From NCBI RefSeq assembly GCF_002102175.1, contig NZ_LQOX01000122.1, forward strand, positions 1 through 57,774: DNA of 57,774 nucleotides. The letters run 5' to 3'. The position numbers and the translations under genes were made by a program. Under the pieces are notes generated by a model. That model was not told the DNA's origin, ran no database searches, and was given only the letters and a program-made list of their open reading frames with translations. Positions 47,869 to 57,774 of this stretch are shown piece by piece (positions within the stretch are counted from its first letter, which is position 1; every line of letters starts with the position of its first letter). The stretch comes from Mycobacterium gastri (GTDB lineage Bacteria > Actinomycetota > Actinomycetes > Mycobacteriales > Mycobacteriaceae).

Positions 47869-48828
47869 TCACGCCTGGGCCGTAAAGAAGTTGGCCGATG
47901 TCACGGCCAACAGGGCCAACAGGAACGAGCCGGCGAGCAGTTCGGGCACCCGGAATAGTCGTAGCTTGGCGATGAAGACCTCCGCGCCGGCCAGGACGGC
48001 TGCGGCCACGGCGACCTTGATGCCGACCGCCGCGACGCCTATCGCCACGCCGATCAAGCTCGGCCTGTCACCCGCGATTCCCCATGGGAAAAAGAGGTTG
48101 GCCAGCAGGGCCAGCAGTACGGTGAGTCGCATGCCGCTGGCCCACTCCACCAGCGCAAGCTTTGGTCCCGCATATTCGAGCACCATCGCCTCGTGCACCA
48201 TGGTCAGTTCCAGGTGGGTGGCGGGATTGTCCACCGGGAGGCGTCCGGTTTCGGCGATGACGACGATCACCAGGGCCACGAACGCCAGAATTCCGGCCAG
48301 CGACACCACTACCGCGGGATTGTCGAGGGTGAACGCGACGATGGCGCCGAGGTTGGCCGACCCGGCGGGGATGGACAGCGCGAAAATAGCCAACAGAATG
48401 GTCGGTTCCACCAGGGCCGCGATGGTGATCTCCCGGCTGGCGCCCATACCGCCGAACGAGGTACCGGTGTCGATTCCCGCCAACGTCAATGCGACGGTGC
48501 CGATGAACAACAGGCCCACGACCACGAAGAGATCGGCGACCGGATCCAGCGGCGAGCCGGTCGCGGCCAGCGGCGCAATCGCGGCGATCAGCAATGTGGT
48601 GGCCGCGACCACCACCGGTGCCGCTGCGAACACCACGGTGGTGCCGTCCGGGGTGACCTGCTGTTTGCGCAACTGCTTGCGCAGATCCCGCCAGGGCTGC
48701 AAAACACCTGCACCGCAGCGCCCCTCGGATCGGGCCCGGACTTGACGCATCAGCCCCACGACCAGTGGTGCGCCGGTCATGACTGCACCGATCTGCGCTG
48801 CGCCGGCAACCGCGGAAAGAGTATTCAT
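47869..48828 (-). CDS. hycD: HycD/NuoH-like membrane subunit (Rv0084-like)
   Basis: A 319-residue NuoH-type subunit with about eight helices, which joins the membrane arm to the hydrophilic subunits. The family signature is visible in [25 protein letters not shown] and in [37 protein letters not shown], which holds the conserved acidic residues of the quinone/coupling loop. The ATG at 48828 overlaps the preceding stop by four bases (ATGA), so the much longer upstream frame is rejected. Confidence 0.9.
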   Translation of the reverse strand: MNTLSAVAGAAQIGAVMTGAPLVVGLMRQVRARSEGRCGAGVLQPWRDLRKQLRKQQVTPDGTTVVFAAAPVVVAATTLLIAAIAPLAATGSPLDPVADLFVVVGLLFIGTVALTLAGIDTGTSFGGMGASREITIAALVEPTILLAIFALSIPAGSANLGAIVAFTLDNPAVVVSLAGILAFVALVIVVIAETGRLPVDNPATHLELTMVHEAMVLEYAGPKLALVEWASGMRLTVLLALLANLFFPWGIAGDRPSLIGVAIGVAAVGIKVAVAAAVLAGAEVFIAKLRLFRVPELLAGSFLLALLAVTSANFFTAQA

Positions 48829-50801
48829 CGTGCGACTATCAAGACGATCAGGACTCCAAGCGCTCCGTAGCCGAGGTAGAGGTGCACGCTTCCGTTGTGC
48901 GCGGACCGGACGGCTTGCGCGAACCCTGCGACGGTCCGCAAGACCGGCGCGTAGACGTGATCCTCGATGGCATCGGACACCTCGGCATGGTAGGCGATCT
49001 TTTCCACGTGATAGCGGGTGTGCTCCAGGTGAGCCACCTCGATGCCGGTGTCGGGCCGCAACACGTCGTCGAAGACCCGCTGCAGTGGTTGGGCGAACGA
49101 CGTCGCCGTGTATTCCATGCGCGAGCTGAGTTCGTCGGCGCCGCAGGCCCATAACGGCGACCTCACAGAGTCCGGGCGGTGACGTGACCCCCAGCGGGCC
49201 AGGGCCAGCACAATCAGGACGGCGAGGGCGAGGGCCACGGCCAGCAGACCCGGCGCGATCGAGCCGTTAATCCCCGGCAGCCGCAGCATCGGACCCAGCC
49301 CGGTGAGATCGGCATGCCGGGATGCGGGCAGGGTGTCGAGCACCGACTGCAGGGTGTCGGTGACGACGAACGGCGCCACGGCAACCACGACACAGCCGAC
49401 CGCGGCGACTGCCATGCCGGCGAGCATGCTGGGCGACGCCTCGCTCGCGTGACCCGCGGCCTCCGAACGCGGCCGCGCCAAAAATCCGGTGCCGAACGCC
49501 TTCACCATCGCGGCCACACCCAAGCCGGTGGTCAGCGCCACCGCGCCGACGCCCAGCGGAGTCACCAACCCCACGACGGTGTTGTGCTCGGGCCGTGCGT
49601 GGATCAGCGATTGCACCAGCAGCCATTCACTGACGAATCCGGCGCCCAACGGCAGTCCTGAGGCGCCCAACGCGGCGATGCCGAAAAAGGCTGTGGTGTA
49701 AGGCATTTTTCGAGCCAGACCGCCCAACTTGTCGAGATCGCGCAGTCCAGTTGTCAGCAGCACCGAGCCGGCCGCCAAGAACCCGAGACTCTTGAATGCG
49801 GCGTGGGCGGCCAGGTGCAACAGCGCCGCGGTCATCGCGATCACGGCCGCCGCGGCGGCCCCGGCCGCCGACAACAGCGTCGCCGCCCCGAGCGCAAGGG
49901 TGACCAGTCCCATGTTTTCGATCGTCGAAAACCCAAGCAGCCGTTTGAGATCGGCGGCCACCGAGGCCTGCAGCACCCCGTACAACGCGGTGACGGCACC
50001 GACCGCCAACAGCGCCACACCCCACCACCTAGGGCCGGGCCCTAGGAGCTGCAAATCGACGCGGATCAGACCGTAGATGCCAAGGTTGACCATGGCGGCG
50101 CTCATCAATGCCGATGCGGGACTGGGCGCTTCCGGGTGCGCTCTCGGCAGCCAGGCATGCAGCGGCAGCAGGCCGGCTTTGGAGCCGAAACCCAACAGCG
50201 TCAGCACGAACACGGCAGTGCGTACTCCGTCCGGAATCCCGGCCATGTCGGCGAACCGATTCGTTCCGGCCGCAGCCGCCAGCACCACCAGGGCCAGCAG
50301 GATCGCGACGAAGCCCAGCTGGGTCATCACCGCGTAGTACTGTGCGGCGCAGCGAACTTCGCTACGACGGTGATCGGTAGCCAGCAGGATGAACGAACTG
50401 AGCGCCATCAACTCCCACGCCAGGAGGAACGTGGTCACCGAACCCGCGGCCGGAACGAGCAGCATCGCACCGACGAAAACGGGCAGGGTCGTGAGCGCGA
50501 CTGTGCCCCACTGTTCCCGCCGTGCGTATCCGATGCTGTAAATGCCGACGATGACGGCTACCGCACCCGTCAGCGCTATGAAGAACGCGCCCAACCGGCT
50601 CACGTCCAGGTCGACGCCGATCATCGGCACCAGCCAGTCGACCCTCGCTCGTGGCAGCGCACCGAACACGCCGGTAAGCCCCGCCACAATCCCCGATACA
50701 CCGAGGCCGGTCGTTACGGCACCCGCGGTGAAGGCACCTATTGTGTTGCCGCGCACCGTAACCGAGTGTCCGGCTGGCGCGTCCGTGAAAGTCGTGGTCA
50801 C
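48825..50801 (-). CDS. HycC/HyfB/NuoL-like antiporter subunit (Rv0083-like)
   Basis: A 658-residue polytopic antiporter-like subunit with about 16 helices. The central motif GFGSKAGLLPLHAWLPRAHPEAPSPASALMSAAMVNLGIYG has the pumping lysine and the HxWLPxAHPxAPSPxSALMS pattern. The C-terminal part after the last antiporter helix (LWACGADELSSRMEYTATSF) is typical of HyfB. The GTG at 50801 overlaps the small-subunit stop (GTGA); a possible ATG at 50855 would overlap it by 58 bases and is less likely. Confidence 0.9.
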   Translation of the reverse strand: MTTTFTDAPAGHSVTVRGNTIGAFTAGAVTTGLGVSGIVAGLTGVFGALPRARVDWLVPMIGVDLDVSRLGAFFIALTGAVAVIVGIYSIGYARREQWGTVALTTLPVFVGAMLLVPAAGSVTTFLLAWELMALSSFILLATDHRRSEVRCAAQYYAVMTQLGFVAILLALVVLAAAAGTNRFADMAGIPDGVRTAVFVLTLLGFGSKAGLLPLHAWLPRAHPEAPSPASALMSAAMVNLGIYGLIRVDLQLLGPGPRWWGVALLAVGAVTALYGVLQASVAADLKRLLGFSTIENMGLVTLALGAATLLSAAGAAAAAVIAMTAALLHLAAHAAFKSLGFLAAGSVLLTTGLRDLDKLGGLARKMPYTTAFFGIAALGASGLPLGAGFVSEWLLVQSLIHARPEHNTVVGLVTPLGVGAVALTTGLGVAAMVKAFGTGFLARPRSEAAGHASEASPSMLAGMAVAAVGCVVVAVAPFVVTDTLQSVLDTLPASRHADLTGLGPMLRLPGINGSIAPGLLAVALALAVLIVLALARWGSRHRPDSVRSPLWACGADELSSRMEYTATSFAQPLQRVFDDVLRPDTGIEVAHLEHTRYHVEKIAYHAEVSDAIEDHVYAPVLRTVAGFAQAVRSAHNGSVHLYLGYGALGVLIVLIVAR

Positions 50802-51277
50802 CTGTGCGTCACCGACCGCAGGGCCGCGACCACCTGGTCGGGCGAGGGTGGACATCCCGGGATCTCGACGTCGACCGGGATGACCTCACCGACGGCACCG
50901 ACTACGCCATACGCCTCGCTGAACACACCGCGGTTGAGCGCGCAGTCACCGCAGGCGATGACCAGGCGTGGCGCCGGCGTCGCCGCCAGGGTGTTCCGCA
51001 GCGGCTGGGCCATATTCCGCGTCACTACCCCGGTGACGAGCAGCGCATCCGCATGCCGCGGCGAAGCCACCAACCGGGCGCCAAATCGCTCGGCGTCATA
51101 GACCGGTCCGAAGGCCCCGGAGATTTCCACCTCGCAGCCGTTGCACGAGCCCGCGTCGACATGGCGCACCTGAAGGGAACCGCGCACCCCGGCCGGTGGG
51201 CCGACGGTCGGCTCGGGCACCGGTCCTACGTTTTCGGCCACGCGGCCGAGTCGCATGATTCTGCCGATCCAACCCAT
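50798..51277 (-). CDS. HycG/NuoB-like iron-sulfur small subunit (Rv0082-like)
   Basis: A 159-residue subunit homologous to NuoB and hydrogenase small subunits. The four cysteines for the proximal 4Fe-4S cluster are retained: SCNGCE near the N-terminus, ACGDCAL, and IPGCPPSPDQVV at the C-terminus. So an electron-transfer centre facing the large subunit should form even though the NiFe site is lost. Its ATG follows the ArsR stop by eight bases. Its own stop overlaps the HyfB-like gene start. Confidence 0.92.
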   Translation of the reverse strand: MGWIGRIMRLGRVAENVGPVPEPTVGPPAGVRGSLQVRHVDAGSCNGCEVEISGAFGPVYDAERFGARLVASPRHADALLVTGVVTRNMAQPLRNTLAATPAPRLVIACGDCALNRGVFSEAYGVVGAVGEVIPVDVEIPGCPPSPDQVVAALRSVTHR

Positions 51278-51285
51278 GCCCGGAC

Positions 51286-51633
51286 CTACTGCCGGTCCGT
51301 CGCCGGGCCGCCCGCTCGCAGGTCTTCGAGCAGTGCCACTTGGCCGACGAGCATCCCGGTCAACGCCCGGCGGGCCACGGCCATCAGTTCAGCGATCAGC
51401 GGTGAGGTGATCGAGTAGATGACCGCGTTGCCGTCCTTGCGTGCTGTCACCACCCCCGTCCGGCGCAGCACGCCCAGTTGCTGAGACAGGTTGGACGACT
51501 CCAGACCCACTTCGAGCAACAGTTCTGCCACGGTGTGGTCTCGTTCGGAAAGCAGTTCCAAAATCCTGACCCTGGCCGGATGTCCCAGCGTCTTGAAGAA
51601 CTCGGCCTTCAGCTTGTACAGCGGCTCCGACAC
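51286..51633 (-). CDS. ArsR-family repressor (Rv0081-like)
   Basis: A 115-residue winged-helix regulator. FFKTLGHPARVRILELLSERDHTVAELLLEVGLESSNLSQQLGVLRRTGVVTARKDGNAVIYS is the ArsR DNA-binding pattern. The protein contains no cysteine, so classical metal sensing through thiols is ruled out. In M. tuberculosis Rv0081 is a hypoxia-linked hub repressor that controls its own operon. The start is GTG at 51633, with AGGTGAGG about six bases upstream. It heads the operon and is followed after eight bases by the small subunit. A palindromic operator candidate lies upstream. Confidence 0.92.
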   Translation of the reverse strand: MSEPLYKLKAEFFKTLGHPARVRILELLSERDHTVAELLLEVGLESSNLSQQLGVLRRTGVVTARKDGNAVIYSITSPLIAELMAVARRALTGMLVGQVALLEDLRAGGPATDRQ

Positions 51634-51680
51634 CTGACCTCACCTGACATCGAATAAGAGTTCTGCAATTCAGATATCCG

Positions 51681-51696
51681 TCAATTTAACAATTGA
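51681..51696. promoter_or_regulatory. palindrome TCAATT-TAAC-AATTGA, candidate ArsR operator
   Basis: A perfect six-base inverted repeat with a four-base centre, 48 bases upstream of the ArsR start. On the coding strand its end merges with TTGACG, a possible -35 box, so a bound repressor would block the promoter. The run is much more AT-rich than its surroundings. Confidence 0.6.
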
Positions 51697-51749
51697 AAAC
51701 TTTATCAGCTGTTGGGCAGCATCGTTCGCCCGGCGCTCATTTATGGGGA

Positions 51750-54756
<3,007 letters not shown>

Positions 54757-54936
54757 CTGCTCCTCCAAAGAATCCCGGCGCGGATAGGGTCTTAATACCT
54801 CACTTTGACAGGAATCTTAGCCCGCCACGAGCCCGCGGGAAGGCCTGGTCCTACAAACTGTCGTAATCGATGTCCGGGTGCCTCGCAGGCGCTTGGGCAG
54901 ACCGGTCCCAACTGGCCGGGTGTTAACGTCGGACGC

Positions 54937-56031
54937 GTGCAATTCGGCGGGGTGCGACGGGGTCTGGCCGCTGCATCATTGGCGGCGCTGGTTGCGACGT
55001 GCACCGGTTGCGGCGCCGATCAGCCCCCCACCCCGGCGTCACGATCGATGGTCACGCCCACGACCCAGATCGCGGGCGCCGGGGTGCTGGGAAACGCTCG
55101 AAAACCCGACGAGTCGTGTGCGCGGGAGGCGGCCGCGGCCGATCCGGGGCCGCCGACCCGGCAGGCCCACAACGCTGCCGGCGTGAACCCGGACGTGGCC
55201 CAGGTCCCCGCCGAGCCGCAGCGCATCGTGGTGCTCTCCGGCGACCAGCTCGACGCGCTGTGTGCGCTGGGACTGCAGTCCCGGGTGGTCGGTGCCGCGT
55301 TGCCGGACGGCTCCTCGAGTCAGCCGTCCTATTTGGGCAAGGCGGTGCACGACCTGCCTGGGGTAGGGACCCGCAATTCCCCTGATCTGCGAGCCATCGT
55401 CGCGGCCCGGCCGGACCTGATTTTGGGCTCGGTGGCGGTGACACCGGCCTTGTACCCGCAGCTGGCGGCTATCGCCCCGACGGTGTTCACGGCAGCGCCG
55501 GGCGCCGCCTGGGAGGACAACCTGCGCGGTGTCGGGGCTGCCACGGCTCGCAGCGTCGCGGTGGAGGCGCTGCTCAGCACGTTCACCCAGCGGGCTCGGG
55601 ACGTCGGAGCCAAGCATGACGCGACTCACTTCCAGGCGTCGATCGTCCAGCTGACCGCCAACACGATGCGGGTATACGGCGCCCGCAATTTTCCGGCCAG
55701 CGTGCTGAGCGCGGTCGGAGTGGACCGGCCGGCGGCGCAACGGTTCACCGACAAGGCTTACCTCGAAATCGGCGCCACCGACGCCGACCTGGCCAGCGGG
55801 ACGGACTTCTCGGCTGCTGACGCCGACATCATCTACGTCTCGTGTGCGTCGCCGAAGGCCACCGAACGCGCGTGGACCATCCTCGATAGCGACTCCTGGC
55901 GCAAGCTGTCCGCCAATCGCGACAACCGGGTCTTCGTCGTCAACGACCAGATATGGCAGACGGGCGAGGGCCTGGTGGCTGCCCGTGGCATCGTCGACGA
56001 CCTGCGCTGGATCAACGCCCCGATCAACTGA
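54937..56031 (+). CDS. fecB: iron/siderophore-type periplasmic binding lipoprotein
   Basis: A 364-residue lipoprotein with a class III substrate-binding fold. The GTG at 54937 gives a signal peptide VRRGLAAASLAALVATCTGC, with lipobox ending at Cys28. The body shows QRIVVLSGDQLDALCALGL, then PDLRAIVAARPDLILGS and the helix backbone of FecB/BtuF-type proteins. In M. tuberculosis FecB has been linked to siderophore or heme handling and antibiotic barrier function. No ABC permease is next to it. It is divergent from ctaD. Confidence 0.9.
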   Translation: MQFGGVRRGLAAASLAALVATCTGCGADQPPTPASRSMVTPTTQIAGAGVLGNARKPDESCAREAAAADPGPPTRQAHNAAGVNPDVAQVPAEPQRIVVLSGDQLDALCALGLQSRVVGAALPDGSSSQPSYLGKAVHDLPGVGTRNSPDLRAIVAARPDLILGSVAVTPALYPQLAAIAPTVFTAAPGAAWEDNLRGVGAATARSVAVEALLSTFTQRARDVGAKHDATHFQASIVQLTANTMRVYGARNFPASVLSAVGVDRPAAQRFTDKAYLEIGATDADLASGTDFSAADADIIYVSCASPKATERAWTILDSDSWRKLSANRDNRVFVVNDQIWQTGEGLVAARGIVDDLRWINAPIN

Positions 56032-56082
56032 AGCTGCTCATACGCTGGAAGTGATCGCTGTCACCTGGCCCGAAAACCTTAA

Positions 56083-56092
56083 CTTAGCTAAG
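56083..56092. promoter_or_regulatory. palindrome CTTAGCTAAG upstream of adhC
   Basis: A perfect 10-base palindrome in an AT-rich stretch 38 bases before the adhC start, followed by CTAGCTAG (56106-56113). A regulator operator or promoter element is likely; it does not match the 19-base IdeR box well. Confidence 0.4.
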
Positions 56093-56130
56093 CTTTTTAT
56101 GGCCCTAGCTAGACCCTTAAAGGATGTCGC

Positions 56131-57171
56131 ATGAGCACTGTTTCCGCATATGCCGCCTTCTCGGCGACCGAACGGCTGACCAAGACCACGATCGACCGTC
56201 GCGAACCCGGCCCGCATGACGTGGTGATCGACATCAAGTTCGCCGGTATCTGCCACTCCGACATCCACACCGTCAAGGCCGAGTGGGGCCAGCCGAATTA
56301 CCCGGTGGTTCCAGGGCATGAGATCGCCGGCGTGGTGACCGAGGTGGGCTCGGAGGTGTCCAAATACCAGGTGGGCGACCGCGTCGGTGTGGGCTGCATG
56401 GTCGATTCCTGCGGTCGGTGCAGCAGCTGTCTGGCCGGCCTCGAGCAGTACTGCAAACCCGGAGCGACCTTCACCTACAACTCGATCGGCAAGGACGGCC
56501 AGTCCACACAGGGCGGCTACAGCGAAGCGATCGTCGTCGACGAAAACTTCGTCGTGCGCATCCCCGACGCGCTACCGCTGGACGCCGCGGCACCACTGCT
56601 GTGCGCGGGTATCACGCTGTATTCGCCGCTACGGCACTGGAACGCGGGCCGTGACACCCGGCTGGCCGTCATCGGCCTGGGCGGACTCGGCCACATGGGC
56701 GTCAAGCTCGGCGTCGCCATGGGCGCCGAGGTGACGGTGCTGTCGCAATCCCTGAAGAAGATGGAAGACGGGTTGCGGCTGGGCGCCGGACACTACTACG
56801 CCACCTCCGACCCCGACACCTTCCGCACATTGCGTGGCAGCTTCGACCTGATCCTGAATACTGTCTCGGCGAACCTGAACCTCGGCGACTACCTGAACCT
56901 GCTCGACGTCGACGGCACCATGGTCGAGCTGGGCATCCCCGAACACCCCATGCCGGTGCCGGCATTTGCGCTGGCGCTGATGCGGCGCAGCCTGTCCGGG
57001 TCGAACATCGGCGGGATCGCCGAGACCCAGGAGATGCTGAACTTCTGCGCCGAACACGGCGTCACACCCGAGATCGAACTCATCGAACCGGATTACGTCA
57101 ACGAAGCCTACGAGCGCGTGCTGGCCAGCGACGTCCGCTATCGGTTCGTCATCGACATCTCACGCCTGTGA
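56131..57171 (+). CDS. adhC: NADP-dependent alcohol dehydrogenase
   Basis: A 346-residue zinc alcohol dehydrogenase of the cinnamyl-alcohol type. Catalytic zinc ligands: Cys in ICHSDIH, the GHE motif in [11 protein letters not shown], and a later Cys; structural zinc cysteines in [15 protein letters not shown]. The cofactor motif is [13 protein letters not shown], the NADP type. It reduces aldehydes or oxidises alcohols. Start and length equal M. tuberculosis AdhC (Rv3045). Its last 12 bases overlap the convergent DUF3349 gene. Confidence 0.93.
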   Translation: MSTVSAYAAFSATERLTKTTIDRREPGPHDVVIDIKFAGICHSDIHTVKAEWGQPNYPVVPGHEIAGVVTEVGSEVSKYQVGDRVGVGCMVDSCGRCSSCLAGLEQYCKPGATFTYNSIGKDGQSTQGGYSEAIVVDENFVVRIPDALPLDAAAPLLCAGITLYSPLRHWNAGRDTRLAVIGLGGLGHMGVKLGVAMGAEVTVLSQSLKKMEDGLRLGAGHYYATSDPDTFRTLRGSFDLILNTVSANLNLGDYLNLLDVDGTMVELGIPEHPMPVPAFALALMRRSLSGSNIGGIAETQEMLNFCAEHGVTPEIELIEPDYVNEAYERVLASDVRYRFVIDISRL

Positions 57172-57552
57172 CGCAACCTCTTCGGCCGGCTGCGCGTCCT
57201 CATCCTCCGGAATAACCTGGCTTACCTCGATGCCGGCTAGCGGCCAGCCCGCAGCGGCGAGCCTGCCCGCTACCCGTTGAATGTTCTCCGGCCCGGCGTC
57301 GTGGTGCGTCACGCCGGAGATGAATTCGGCGATCTCGTCGCGGTTGATCACACCGTCGGCTGTGGCCGACGATCCGTCGGCGGTGATGTCGCGCACCACT
57401 TCCTTGACCTGCTCCTCGGTCAGCGGGGTGCTGCGCAGCAACGCCAGCAACGGCACCCGGTCGGGTCCGGGGACGCCGTTGGGGTAGCCGACTTGCAGCC
57501 ACCGGATGACCGACCGCAAGAAATGAGGGTGAGCACGAGAAGTTTTCGTCAC
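57160..57552 (-). CDS. DUF3349 protein (Rv3046c-like)
   Basis: A 130-residue protein of the DUF3349 family, mycobacterial and of unknown function. The pattern [43 protein letters not shown] is the conserved helical core, and [37 protein letters not shown] follows. The start is GTG at 57552; further upstream codons continue the frame but the family begins here. The C-terminus is acidic. It overlaps the end of adhC by 12 bases on the opposite strand. Confidence 0.85.
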   Translation of the reverse strand: MTKTSRAHPHFLRSVIRWLQVGYPNGVPGPDRVPLLALLRSTPLTEEQVKEVVRDITADGSSATADGVINRDEIAEFISGVTHHDAGPENIQRVAGRLAAAGWPLAGIEVSQVIPEDEDAQPAEEVASQA

Positions 57553-57713
57553 CCAAACAGTGTCACGGCAGGTGTAGCACCGCGCCACCGTCTGGTGGTG
57601 CCGTGCCGACAATTCATCCGCCGTTCATGGCCGGCACATGTCCCGATTAACCCGCGTGCCGCTCATGGTTGACCCCGATGCCCGCAAGCTATCAGTGACC
57701 GCAGGCCGCCGGT

Positions 57714-57774
57714 CTACATCAGCCCCGATACCCCGGGCAAGCCCAACACGCTTCCGCCGGTGCCGCCGGTGCCG
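57714..57774 (-). CDS. C-terminal end of a PE_PGRS-like gene (partial)
   Basis: The frame enters from the right edge and ends at TAG (57714-57716). The visible residues are GTGGTGGSVLGLPGVSGLM, that is, Gly-Gly-Thr repeats followed by a short tail, as in PE_PGRS proteins. Only 19 codons are visible, so the assignment rests on repeat composition. No such gene follows Rv3046c in M. tuberculosis as I recall. Confidence 0.45.
   Translation of the reverse strand, partial: GTGGTGGSVLGLPGVSGLM

Noticed and set aside
44255..51633. Functional formate hydrogenlyase
   Set aside because: All four NiFe-ligand cysteines are absent and there is no formate dehydrogenase or maturation gene in the operon.
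51634..51745. DosR box upstream of the ArsR gene
   Set aside because: I looked for the TTSGGGACTWWAGTCCCSAA type palindrome and found none; only the TCAATT/AATTGA palindrome is present.
56075..56100. IdeR box upstream of adhC
   Set aside because: The palindrome CTTAGCTAAG lacks the odd-numbered centre and most flanking positions of the 19-base consensus.

Overview
The window is high-GC chromosomal DNA from a Mycobacterium, probably a slow-growing non-tuberculous species. From memory, the gene order follows M. tuberculosis Rv3007c to Rv3046c almost gene by gene: gatB, pfkA, gatA, gatC, an ACT protein, ligA, lpqA, mnmA, iscS, two acyltransferases, etfA/etfB, the methylglucose lipopolysaccharide (MGLP) genes, echA17, a Nudix gene, an ABC ATPase, serB2, ctaD, fecB and adhC. 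Protein features support the genus: mycobacterial lipoproteins, DUF3349, a CsbD-like protein and a PE_PGRS-like C-terminus running off the right edge. The photolyase, tspO and PIG-L relics, and the extra cassettes, are not in the M. tuberculosis segment as I recall it.

Left part (1-17 kb): translation and housekeeping genes, mostly on the minus strand. Additions are a proline-rich ParA/MinD-like ATPase beside gatB, a phthiodiolone-ketoreductase-like F420 enzyme beside ligA, and an amidohydrolase-fold protein without its HxH metal motif. The ESX/PPE genes that I recall between lpqA and mnmA in M. tuberculosis are absent. At 16.2-17.9 kb a GNAT/OlsB-like and a PlsC/OlsA-like acyltransferase overlap, as in ornithine-lipid-type synthesis.

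Middle (18-39 kb): a plus-strand cassette of TetR regulator, Baeyer-Villiger monooxygenase, 34-codon ORF and HSL-type esterase could turn a ketone into an ester and then into acid plus alcohol. The electron-transfer flavoprotein genes and the MGLP genes follow (methyltransferase, GH57 branching enzyme, GT4 glucosyltransferase). A 44-codon ORF bridges the last two with ATGA overlaps at both ends. From 27.4 to 36.0 kb lies an accessory region with an SDR, a shortened catalase-like protein, a trypsin-fold protein lacking catalytic residues, an orphan STAS protein, a SOUL heme protein and a CsbD-like stress protein. It ends in decaying genes: an mmpL fragment, a tspO/photolyase chimera with stop codons, and a frameshifted PIG-L/cyclic-nucleotide-domain gene. 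MGLP-associated genes resume at 36 kb.

Right part (39-57.8 kb): methyltransferases, echA17, Nudix and ABC genes, then a seven-gene minus-strand operon (44.3-51.6 kb) homologous to Rv0081-Rv0087. It encodes an ArsR regulator and a six-subunit membrane complex related to formate hydrogenlyase and complex I. The large subunit has lost all four NiFe-ligand cysteines, while the small subunit keeps its 4Fe-4S cysteines. In M. tuberculosis this operon lies far away, so its position next to serB2 is a rearrangement. serB2, ctaD, fecB, adhC and a DUF3349 gene close the window.

No tRNA, rRNA, CRISPR array or intact insertion sequence was recognised. M. tuberculosis names are recalled by protein similarity, not by a database search.
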